NCBI GenBank assembly: GCA_020650975.1
Contig: JAIPMN010000760.1
Span: forward strand, 1-26,770
Length of the DNA: 26,770 nt
From: Apostichopus californicus
Lineage: Eukaryota; Echinodermata; Holothuroidea; Aspidochirotida; Stichopodidae
Reading direction: 5' to 3'
In this document: positions 1 through 12,200 of the stretch, piece by piece
Numbering within the stretch: the first letter of the stretch is position 1
Layout: each line of letters begins with the position of its first letter
Position numbers and translations under genes: made by a program
Notes under the pieces: model-generated
The model's database searches: none
What the model was told of the DNA's origin: nothing
What the model saw: the letters and a program-made list of their open reading frames with translations, nothing else

Positions 1-2598
1 GTGAATATTAACTTGTGACTTCTGAATTGAAATTGCAATTCTGTGTGCAGTAATAACTTTGGTCTAAATTGGTGAAGATAATGCGGTTGTGTTGTACTTG
101 TTTGTAGGCTATAAAAGATTGCTAGTTAAAATAAACTCTTCCAGAATCAAGAGAGATCACAAGCCAAGTTGAAAACCCTTTAAAATTTATTCAAACATTA
201 AATGGTTTCTCAAACCGATTTACACTTTTTAAATTTGGCTTTAAAAGTGTCTTCTCAAGATAAGAGATCATTTCATGCCATATACTGTTTAAACACCTGT
301 AGCTTACATCTTTGAGAGATGGAAAAAGTTTTGGACAAAATTCATTATCTTAATGCTCTCAAGCAAATCTCAACAAATGTTTTGGGTTCGTAAGCAACAC
401 CTCAAGTGACCTTTGACTCTGCTAATAAACTATAGTAGCCAATTTACAATGCTCGTTGACAGACATCTACTGTTTGAACCAAGTATAGATACAACAAAAG
501 ATACAGACAAAACTTGTTCAAGGAATAAAGACAATTTTTTTATTATTCAGTAACCACAATACTCTCTAATACTTGATTTTTAAATTAACCGCTACCTGTT
601 CAACTGAATAAAGGAACTGGTTGTTCAAAACAAAGTACAAAGTGGAAAATTTAGCACGATAGGGCATTCCCTACTTTTAACGCAAAAGCTTTTGGTAGAA
701 ATTTTGATATACCACAAATTTTCTGTCTTCCAAGAAACCCTGGAGAAAAACCTCATCTGGCAGAATATATATGACATAACTCAGATCTGTAAGGTAGTAC
801 TTATTGAACTATAAATATCAATATGTTGATTGATATAACCTCCCTTTTGTCTTATTTTGCATGAATGTTTGCATTGATATTCACAAGTCAATGAAAAACC
901 ACTGCAAAGTCTGAAAAAATGCATGTAAATTTGCCAGTTGTAATGATTTTTCCAAAGAACTGCACATCTATGCATGGAGTTTGCATACATATTGCGCAAC
1001 TTCTCATTTTCTGCATACTGTATTGTTACTGGACACTTTGAAACCTTTTCAGTACTTTAATAATGACTCATATTGTCCTTCCCTCTTTATCAATATCACC
1101 ACAGGTGTGGCTTTCTCATTAAAGCATACATAGCTGGATCAGTCTAATTAAAACAACATGGGAATAATTAGCAAGTTGTCTTGGCACAGTTGTTTGATCA
1201 GATGTGTCAGTTACTATAGCAACCAGTATTGATATGTACCTGATAGGAGAATTGATAGCAAACCTAAATCAGAAGAGATAACTCTAAATTTAAAAGAATT
1301 AATGTTGGAGATTGTTATAGATTTTTCTTGGAAAATTAAGTTCAGAGGACGAGATTGTATTAGCATTGCAAATTTATGCTGCAAGTTAGAAGATTTCTGT
1401 GGCTTTTTGGAATGAATTTACATTTTTCTCCTTAGAATATATGTACTGCGTGTGTGGTTAGTTTATTGCCATCAGTGCAGGGCACCTAATACATGTATCC
1501 TGTTTAAATTAGAGTAACAATAAATTCCTTGTATAATAATCATGTATCCATGTGGTTAGATTTGTGGTTTGTGATGCTTATTTTAGAATGTTATGGTTCT
1601 AACAAGAAGGACACTGTTGAGAACATTAGAAAAATTGTATTATACTTTTAAGTGAGTTTAAATTCTGAATGTAGTGGGACACAATACACCATTGTAGACA
1701 AATCCCACTGATCACTACCTACTGTACTAAATATACCATACAGTCCTGTAGCTACTATAGAAGATTTGGTACATGTATAGGACTTTTACATGTACAGTAA
1801 GTCGCATACACACAGTAGGATACACTTGAAGTACAATGGAGATCTATCACAATTCTCTCAACTGGTGACATCTCATAATATTAGTAATTTCTGACGAAGA
1901 AATTGAAGGAATGTCAGATATCACCGCACTTGAAAAGGAAGTATTATTATGTCTTTGAGAATTCTCAAGTTTGTAATTAAGATCAGTTCAGTTGTTATAC
2001 TTGAGCAAATTCAATTCAATTTCAATTCTTTATTCCAGTATAAATTACAAAATTTATAAATAGGACACATAATACACAAAAGACGTAAAATGTACAATCA
2101 TGAAAGCATGAACAAATAAGAAATAAGATTGAGGATTAGAAGATTGAATATTAAAAGGATTTTAACAGATATTCTAAGAACCCATTTTGAATATAAATGG
2201 CTGCTCTGTAGATATATGAGTTCTTAAAAAGCATAATTCTAAAAGTTGGCAAGATAGTAGGATTTTGTAGATTGTACTTGTTTGTTCTATTGCACAGAGA
2301 GAACAACTCGGAGTGAAGTGGGTGATCTTTAGAACTATGTTCTTAGCTAGTCTTATGAAGTCATTTCTAGCAGCAATGTTTACTTTACCAACCAGAAATG
2401 ATGAACATTGTACTAACACAGCAGCCCCCTATAAACACTGTTCTCAATCTTAGTTTCAGAGAGTCTGTTACTGAAGCCTCTCCTATGACAGCATATGATG
2501 CAGAACTAAGCTCAGTTTTTGATGTTGGAACAAACATTTTTATTAATATTTTATATATTTTTGTTATATATAATTATTTCTTTTCTGTCTTTTCTCAG
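1..2598. other. Upstream intron or 5' flank, no exon found
   Basis: The stretch is AT-rich and dense in stops on both strands. I looked for the missing exon of the LN domain (signal peptide, then the conserved early cysteines before CSICNTS) and did not find it. Exon 1 begins with a clean acceptor at 2599 and enters the LN fold late, so at least one more coding exon lies further upstream. The only recognisable element is the LINE fragment at about 2012-2500. Confidence 0.6.
2012..2500 (-). mobile_element. Decayed 3' end of a LINE retrotransposon
   Basis: Read on the minus strand, an open stretch from 2419 to 2174 contains a GKVNIAARNDFIRLAK-like string that fits the C-terminal region after the reverse transcriptase in L2/RTE/CR1-type LINEs, where a W-G-x-L, then R-N-x-L-x-x-I-x-K pattern is usual. 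The W of this motif (ISGW) sits in another frame just upstream, so the copy is frameshifted. It ends at about 2012 in an AATTGAATTGAA-type tail after an AATAAA, typical of LINE 3' ends. The family call is from pattern memory, not a search. Confidence 0.5.
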
Positions 2599-3230
2599 GA
2601 TTTTAACTTCCGATGTAGCATCTGTAATACTTCCAACGAAACTCTTGCCCATCCTCCAGAGTATGTGTACGACCCAGAACCTTCGCTGGTCGACGGTACC
2701 TGGTGGCAGTCCATCTCTTGGTACGATTACCCGATACCGCTGGAAGTTAATCTCACCTTGTCCTTGAACCACACCTATAAACTCAACAGCGACATTGTCA
2801 TAACCTTCCAATCAGGACGTCCGCAGTCGATGGTGCTGGAGAAGTCATTGGATAACGGACAGTCTTGGGACGTTTATCAGTACTTTGCCCGAGACTGCTC
2901 GGTATTCAACATGTCTGCATCAACTGTTCGTCAGTTGAACGACCCGACAGAAGTCATATGCACAGAAGGATACAGTAACCCCCTCCCCCATTCGGGGGGA
3001 ATAGTTGAGTTTGATGTCTCGAGCAGATACAGTCTTTTGAGTGCTAGCCTGTCCCCGGAAGTAATTATCCAAGCCATGGAGAACAATACCGAGTTTCTAC
3101 AGTTTTTAAGCATCACTGACCTACGAATAAGGCTTCTCTATCCAGCTACGGACGGTCTAGAACACTCGGGACAAATACTGAACTTGGTCAAGTATTACTA
3201 CGCAATCTCTGACTTTGGTGTTTTCCTAAT
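2599..3230 (+). CDS. Exon 1: laminin N-terminal (LN) domain
   Basis: Residues 1-211 are most of an LN domain, the globule by which laminins polymerise. Visible landmarks are CSICNTS (6-12), WWQS (35-38), the F-x-S-x-RP strand ([10 protein letters not shown]), the K-S-x-D-x-G-x-x-W motif ([19 protein letters not shown]) and [10 protein letters not shown] near the end. [11 protein letters not shown] matches the beta-chain LN pattern better than gamma. The acceptor is TTTTCTCAG at 2598 and the donor GTGAGT at 3231; the exon ends in phase 2. The open frame upstream of 2599 is intronic read-through. The following intron (3231-3560) shows nothing else. Confidence 0.93.
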
Positions 3231-6200
3231 GTGAGTTTTGCTGATTTTATTACTCCTTGCTCATTCTAACTGGAACATTTGATTTGATTTCTATCTACAT
3301 CATTTGTTTCCATGTCTAACACAGTTACCTAACTTAAACTTGACTTATGCATGATTTTACATGACTTTGAGGAATAGGACAGTGCAGGGAAAAAGTAACA
3401 GACTTTTCATGAAACATCTTTCCTTCTGCAAAATTCATTAACTGTGAAAATGCATAAGTATTTTGATGAAGGCTACAAATCAATGTGCTGCAAGGTGTGT
3501 CTCAGAGTAGTACTGTATGTCCATCTTCCCGATGACACTCGTTACCATTTGTTATTTCAGATGCGATTGTAATTTACACAGTGCATTCTGCACTGAGGCT
3601 GATGATGGGATATCCTGCGACTGCCAGCATAACACAATGGGGGTGAATTGTGAACAATGCCTGCCTCTCTACAACAATAGACCTTGGCAGAAGGGATCTC
3701 TTGTTCCATACCCAACAGGATCTGCAAACGAATGTCAAAGTAAGCTGATTACTAATGTATGCTAGTTGACTTTCTAATTGTTGATTATGATGTCTGTAAA
3801 GAGGTTTTGGCATACTTTATAAATGAAGTTAGACCCCCCCCCCCTTTTTTTTAAGTAAGACTCATTAAAAGGACTCATATGACTTAAAACAAATGTTAGA
3901 CCAGCACTGCCTAAATTAAACATATCATCTCTTATTGTGTAGCTGGATATATTGACTTTAGATAAAAACACAAATTGGTGTAAATTTATAAAACGGTTCA
4001 ATAATATGATGTCCAATGTGAATATCTTTATAGGTGGCAAGGATTTACAACTTCTTGGAAACTTGTAATATTAGATATCTATGTAATAACTTTCTGAAAA
4101 CTTTTTGAAATGCAACAAGCCTTTTGTATTATCTAGTGGATAACAAATCTCTAAAATTCATGGATTCCATTGAAATTAGCATAGAAACTGCAACAGCTGT
4201 TGCTAATTCAATAATGCAGGGCCCTTTGTGTAATCTGTCTATATGCATTAAGTATATATACCAAATATTTTTTTGATTGCTGGATCCTGTGCCAACTTAA
4301 TTGGATGTTGTCTTATTCAAGTTTCATGTATAACATCCCTTTGTCTGGCTCATTCCCATCAGTATCATTGATATATGGTAATCAATATGTGGAAGGTTTT
4401 GATTGGAAAGAAATTTTTAGCTGTTTTGTTGCATTTTATATTTTGAACACTATGGCTTATTTGTAGTGAACTTTGGTATAATAAGAAAAATATCAGTGTA
4501 TATATTCAACATTTCCAAAGTCATGGAATACCTGGAGAAGTGTCAGAAACTTGAAGCATTTCCAGGCCTAGAAAAATGTAAATGCAAGAGTAATAGAAAA
4601 TGAAATGATATTCCAAAATGGCTTCTGAAAATTAATCCAAATCACATACCTCATGCAACGTTCATAGTATGTTGTCATTTTGCTGTGGTATAGTCAGGAA
4701 ATTTGCTTTCCAAAATGTTTAGGAATCCTGTTTCAAAGAGAGCATGTTTTATTTCTATTGAAAACTGTTTCCACATGCTTTTTTAATGAGCTGTGCTTGT
4801 GTGTTCTCTTTTAGAGTGTACCTGCAATGGACATGCTACTAGTTGTACTTACAATGCTACAGTAGGATATGGAGTTTGTGATGACTGTCAACACAACACA
4901 GCGGGAGTATTCTGTCACGTGTGTACTGAAGGCTTTTATCCTAATATGAGTGTAGCTATTGATGATGTAGACAGATGTGTAGGTAAGTACCAATCAACAA
5001 AGTAAAAAAAACACTTTTTGAGAGATAATAGAAGTTTAAGAAAAAAGGTGTTGAAACAGCAATTTGCACAGATATTCTTATCAAATGAGTATCAGTTTTG
5101 AAGCAAGTAAATGGAGTCTATATATAAATGCCAAAAATTAGGAAAACAGTTCAAAAGCCATCTAATTGGACACTCTTTGTTACTGGCATTGATGTTCAAG
5201 TATTTGCTATCCAAACAGATCCCACAATAATGTGATAACAGAAATGCATCGCATATTACATAATTTATCTTGCAATATCGATGGTAAACAAAATATAGTG
5301 AATTTACTTAAAAGATTCTTTCATGACAGAAATGTCTCACTTATTGGATAATATAAAAATTTGTTTTGTGTCATACACTAAATAAGAATGCATAAGTGAA
5401 GACTGACATGCAAAACATGTGCTTGCAGAAAAAAGAATGCGTGCACCACATTGTTGTTGTGTATGTCTCTATTGTGTGACGATGCAGATCTCACCACCAC
5501 AAATTAAGCTAATTCAAACAAGCTAGTGCTCTACACTTGCGAAGTATTGCAAGAATTTTGATATTTAATTGGTGATAAAAGGGAATAATTATCAGATTAG
5601 ATTCTGGTGATTGTACACATATATAAATTTAAAATTAGAAAAAGATAGATGTCACCCTCTTGATTGGTAGATATGCTCCTAGGTTCATACATGATTTGTT
5701 TTCTGTCTTTGGTGTAACGTTTCCCCCATAGATTGTGCCTGTGATGTAACTGGGTCCGTTGAGAACTCCACAGCATGCAAACAGCTGACTGTTGATGGTG
5801 ATCCTGTTGGTCAGTGCCCTTGTAAGACTAATGTAACTGGTAGGTCATGTGATCGATGTGTTGATGGCTACTATGGACTATCTTCAGGAGTATGTCAAGG
5901 TTTGTAGTCAACTTTATCATGTATCATTAATTGTGTTTAATTGTTGGAGATATTTGACTGTCCCAATGACAGATCTGGATTGCTTAATAAAAGTCGACAA
6001 ACTTTTCATTTATGGTGTTATTTTATTACTGTACCTGGCAATGGCTGAAGGTGTGACATCTCTGCATCAGTTGAATCAAAGCAGCCTTTTATGTCTCTTT
6101 ATAATGCAGAACTGATTGCTTCAAACAGGAATAAAGTTTGTTACAACAACACATGCACTTTTGAATGGATGCAAATCTAATGTTTCATGTAAATATTCAT

Positions 6201-9200
6201 GTAAAGGTAGTAGATGCAAACAAATACATTTTCATACAGTTAAGTGTAATATCTTATTAATGTAGCTCAACAACTATGCTAATCTCACTGTTATGATTTT
6301 ACATTGTTTTAGCTTGTCAGTGTGATGTTCAAGGAACTATTAATGGTAGTTTTAGCTGTGACCAAGAAAACGGGAACTGTCTCTGTAAGTCAACAGTCAC
6401 CGGGCAGACTTGTGATCAGTGTAAAGACGAATATTTCCAGTTCCCTGCCGATGATGAGGCTGTGAGTATAAAAGACATGTTCGGAGAGAAGGAATTCTTA
6501 TCTTGAAGTTATCGGTATTGACACCAAATATGCTACAGCAGATAGTCAAGTAATGTCAATTGTGCTCAGACTCAACAAACCTTGTACTGCTACCCTTTCA
6601 AGTAATTCTCTTTCTAAGAGGTTTACTTGTTCTTAAACATTCCTCAATTTCTGGAATTAGTTTCTGTGGGAAATCTTTTTTGACATGCTAACTTTTAGGG
6701 AATTATTCTGAGGACCTTTAAAGGGATACACTGTGGAGACTCTTGGAAAAATCACTCTGTTATATCTCAAACTATGATTATAGGGCAAAAGGAAAGTGGT
6801 AGAAAAGGAACACCATTTATCTGACTTTAATTTATTATTGTCATTGTAGATATGTAGATCAGAAATGTACACTTGAATAAAATAAAAATGTGTGAACAAA
6901 GCAAAGTTACTCTCTACGCTGGTGTCAGTAACCTACATGAGTATTAATACACCTAATGTTACACTTTATACTTATAGAAAATGGCAAAATTAATTTTCTA
7001 GGTCATGAGATTAAGTAGGAAAAAAAGCTCGATATTATGTGTAGTTTTGTTTATGAGTTGGACCTGTGTATAAGTAATTTCACTATCTCATTATGCAGGA
7101 ATGCCGTACATGTGGCTGCGATCCTGGGCAATCACGGTCATTGATTTGTCAAAAGGAATCTGGTAATTGTGAATGCAGAAACAATCTCATAGGAATTCAA
7201 TGTCTGACAGTCCAACCAAATTATTTTGTGCCTCAATCGGACTTCATAAAGTAAGTATTTCTGATCAGGTGTTAGTATGGCTTTATTTAGTCCACAGTAC
7301 CTAAGATTTCCACCCTCTAACTGCTGGTTGTTAAGTTGTTTTTCTTCTTCATCAATTTTTTTGCATATAAGATAAACCGTTATTATTAATATATTACTTG
7401 TGTGACCATTTCTTGTCTTTTAGCTTCAGTGCCTGCATTAAGGTTGTAGTCGATGCATTCATACCATAAAGATTTATTATTTGTTTTATAATTAGATATT
7501 TAGTGTTAATAACTGAGCAGTTATCTTCATTTATTGATGTTTATTGTTACATTATTTGTTACATATTGTTATATTATTGTTATTATTACATTATTGTTAT
7601 TGTTACAGTTTTGATGCTTGGCCAACTTTATCGAGTTGTCAACCAAAGACCGACCCATCAAGAAATGATGTCTCTGGCCAAGGATACCTTAGCTGCAGCT
7701 CTTATGATTTCATCTTTTTTAACAATATTACCATAGCAACAAGTAGTGATGTTTCTAGGTGAGCTGTCTACTGTTTTCATTAGTATGCCTTCTTGAGCTG
7801 TTACATTAAATTTGTTGATTTATGAAAGATACAAAAAGCTATATAACTATGTATAAAGGTGGCACAGTGAGTTACTGTCTTAGTAACCGCTAGTATCAGA
7901 GCTGTTAATTAAACTTGCTTTTAATATGTGGCAAATGTTCATACTTTTAATGAAAAGTATTACAATAGCAATGTGTAATAAATGACCCATGTGTGTCTAC
8001 ATTTACTTATTCAATCAGATCATTTCAGTTGTTTAGTATTGATTGTTTTGGTAAAATACACAAATGGTTGTTGTGTTTTAACTCTTGATGGTGAGAAAGC
8101 ATTGAATAGTGTTAGATATTACATGGTCTTTTTACTGTAAGATATAAAATGTAGTTTCATCAAGGCAGATGTAACTTCATTGAACACTTAAAGAGCACAA
8201 ATACTGTGACACATTCTATGAATGTACTGGATTATGTAATTCCTTAATAGATTCATATTCCCACAAAATCAGTAATACCTCAGAAAGAAAAGCCGTGTCA
8301 CGTTGCACTAATGAAACCACTGTTGTTGTTTTTTCTGCAGGAGTTACAGACCAGTAGTAAGATATTCTTATTCTGGATCTGCTCCATGGAGGACTGTGAG
8401 CTTGACATTCCTTGTATCCCACAATGCATCAGGGCTCAGTAATAATACCCACTGTGAATATGAAGCAGGAGAAGTGATTAACACAGTATATGATGTTACT
8501 TTTGAGCCTGGATCAGGTGAAGCATGGATTGCTATTAATAACCAGACTCTCTCCCTTGAAGCATCATGTGTTTATCAGGCTCAGTTAAATCTGACCTCAC
8601 TGACACCGAGTGTGGACACAGTCGATGTGGATTCTCTTCTGGTGTTACCAGTACCGAATAGTTTCACCGTCTTTCAACGAGCTGGTAAGTCAATATCTAA
8701 TGTAAAATGAGTAATCATGACATAATGCAGCAGTATCTGTGGTAATCTAATGTAACAAAGATGGCGACCACAGGAAACTCACAGATTGCCCTCTACCTGA
8801 AAATCTAAATCTACCTGACTCTACATCAGGGGTTCCCTAACTGGGGTGCATGAACCCCCAGGGGCTGCGTGAGTCCATCCCAGGGGGTTCGTGAGACGTT
8901 TCTGAAAGTCAAAACTAGAGTACTTTTTTTTAAAACTAAAATCTGATATATCATATAATTTAGTAATGTACAAAAGTCGTACCTATCTACAAACTCTTTT
9001 CGCGTTCCATATACACATATGTTGCCATATTAGTACCGTACCATGCATGTGATTCTTGATCTTTTGCGAAGCACTGTTATGCGTATTATAGTATAATAAT
9101 GACTCTCAGATCATGTCTAGAAAAGTTGGGGGTTCGTGGACAACTCTGACATCCACAGGGGGTTCTTGGGGGGATAAAGTTAGGGAAATCCTGCCTACAT

Positions 9201-12200
9201 GATTCTACATGACTATGAACTATAACAAAAGTAGGTAACGAAGAAGCCAAGTAACATTCAGCACACATAATTTCTGGAATCTATGAGGCAACTGAAATCG
9301 TGAGAGCAAACTAACATATAACCACCTTATACACATATGGTGTGGTAACTCTGGCTATGTAGCGGTTATAGTGCTCTTCCCACAACCTTTAGGTTTTGGG
9401 TTCAAAACAGTGCCAGGAACCAGAATTCTCTTGTCTGATTCAAACTTGCTGCTGTGCAGTGTTGTTAAATAGTCTTTCATCCATTTAATATTTTCTTCTT
9501 ATCCAAGTGGAGAAATGTGGATTTGAGACTTCATTTCCCATGGCTTCTCTGCACTGATGATGAATGGGGGTGAATCCATCTCCCTCAGTATTTGAAAAAA
9601 GTGGTGAGATGCTGAAGTACAGTCTTGTTCATTCTGTGGAAGTTATGTGGCATTCTTGGGAGCAGGAATGGGTGGAGAAATTTGTATTGTTATTTACTGA
9701 ACACTTGTCAAATAGAAAAGAAATCATTACATTGTATTCACTGAACTAGTATGCCTCAAGAGCAAGGTTGTGTAAACATACATTGCACTTACAAGTCATA
9801 TTCCATGGTATCTTTGGTGCAACAGGTATTTGATTTCACATATAATTCTACACAGCCAATTAAAAAGTATCCTTTTGTACAACAGCATGCTCACATATTA
9901 TCTGCAAAGTTACATGTCTTTGGCACAAAAATGTACTGAATCATGAATAAACTTTGTTACTATTTTATTTTATTTCTTGCTCCTCGTAGATGTTGAAGAA
10001 CAGCTCAGTTTTGAGACTTGTCAGAAGAATGCTGCATCTTTTATGACCAGAGAACTAATAACTACAGAAACATGCAGAAGATATGGGGCTTCACTAATGG
10101 CTGAGCTCTTTGATGGAGCAATACGTGAGTCTTTGAATCATTTAATAATCACTGTGCTACAGAAATCAGATATGAATGACATTGAAACTTAAAAATGTAA
10201 CTGTGAGTCATTGAAATGTGGCAGTATACCAAAACTCTTTAACCAGCCCAAACGTCATTGTGCATTCTTTGACATGTGAAATTGAACATGGTTGTGAAGA
10301 ACATCTGTAGAGATTTATGGTCATTCTGGAAAAGGTTGTTGGGAATATGCTCTGGAATTGCAGAATATTGTGAATTTATCTTACTTACTTATGTCATAAA
10401 ACGTGTAACATTTAGGAGTTGCTCCATACATTAAAATTCGTGAGAATTCCCATAGACTTAATTAATGAAACTTTAAACAATTGGGGAAATCCATCCTTTT
10501 TGAAATGGCAAAGGTTTTGTTTTCTTTTGGCACTGGACAAAAATGATGAATTGTATTGATGAATTGCCATGTTAGTTGAGACAGGTTTTACGATGGCTTT
10601 ACTGTTTGTAATGCAGCCAATTCATGTGGGTAACATCCGACATCTTGTGTTCTGTATTTATTCAGCAACTCTCAAGGAGTGCAAGATGCCTCTTTCATAT
10701 TAAGTACTCTGTTCTGAGTTGTTTGACCATACCCTGATCCATCTTTCCATGGCATGTCTGTTTTTTCTAATTTAGTGAACCTCTGTGTGTCATTTTGTTA
10801 ATCTTTTTTGTCAGTCTTTGGTTAACTCATATCACTAGATTTACATGATTTCTTATTTCCGAAACCCTGCAGAGTAACATAGATGCTTAGGTCACCAGGA
10901 CTAACACAGATAAATGATGCGGTCTTGCTCTTTATATTTCCCATACATGTGGTTGGATGGGAAATGTTTGTATTTGTCTTTGGTCATGTTTTCACTGTTT
11001 TACATTTCTTTCAGCGTGTGGTTGTGATACTACAGGATCTATCCTTGAATACTGTGACCAAGGTGGCCAGTGTCTTTGCAAAGCTGCGGTTGGTGGACGT
11101 AGATGTGACCATTGCCTACCTGGTTATTATAACTTTGGACCAGAGGGCTGTGTAGGTAAGGGTGCATTCGGTCAGCTGGAGCAGACATCTAAAGTTTAAT
11201 TTCTTTGTGTTTTATGTTTGTCAGTCATGCCATGTTGAGACATTTGCAGAGAGCCTTGGTTGAATTTACGAACCACATATTAATAGTTTGTCACTGTTCC
11301 AGAGTAGCTCTGCAAATGTCAAAATACTGCTTCAAGTTTGAAGAGCTGTAGCCGTATGGAATAATTCAAAGAAAATACATCCTCTGCCCACGTCTAACAC
11401 AATTGTGCAACTAACATGTCTTTAGCACATTTATTTTGTCATGTCACCACACATCTTTATACATGAAGAAAGTTACCGGACAAAATTTGCTTTCTCGCTG
11501 AAAAAAACTGGTGTTTGTTTGCTTGTTGTTTGGATTTTCATGTGACTGAATTCTACTTTAACACAATCTTGTAGATGTCTCAAATCATCTCTTTCTTTAA
11601 ATCCTTCCCAGCATGCAACTGCAGTGAATCATTTGCAGTCAATGCAGCATGTGACTACTTTACAGGACAGTGTATGTGTAAAGAGGGAGTGGCGGAGAAT
11701 GGGGAGAGTAACACCCTAAACTTAGAAAGTGACTTGCGATGTAGGAGCTGCTTGGTGAACTACTACCCGATGGATAATCTGCAGGGATGTGCCCCTTGTA
11801 ACTGTAGCCTTCAAGGGTCTACCGACATGCAGTGTGATGATTTTGGATCTTGCAGTTGTAAAGAAACCATTGCCGGAGAAAAGTGTGACCAATGTCAGCC
11901 TGGATTCTATGGGTTTACCTCAGATGGCTGCCTGTAAGTTTGACTACTATATGTGTAACCCCCCTTTAAGTCCCTTTTACTTGGTCTAAGAAGGAATTTT
12001 AATCAACAGTAGGTGTGATTTCATGTTGGGATGATGAGCTTATTGCAGTATTAATGCTCCTACTATATCAATCAGCAGCTCATGAAGCTGTAACATACTC
12101 TCACAGATTGTTATTCTTGACATCAGTGCTCTACTTGCTAAATTCAGGCATGCTCTTAGTTATGTGATCATCCTTATGTTTATAAGAAGCTTTATGTCTG

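Noticed and set aside
2398..2598. Open frame running upstream of exon 1
   Set aside because: It passes through a poly-pyrimidine tract and AG at 2598, has no signal peptide or early LN residues, and overlaps the LINE fragment. It is intron read-through.
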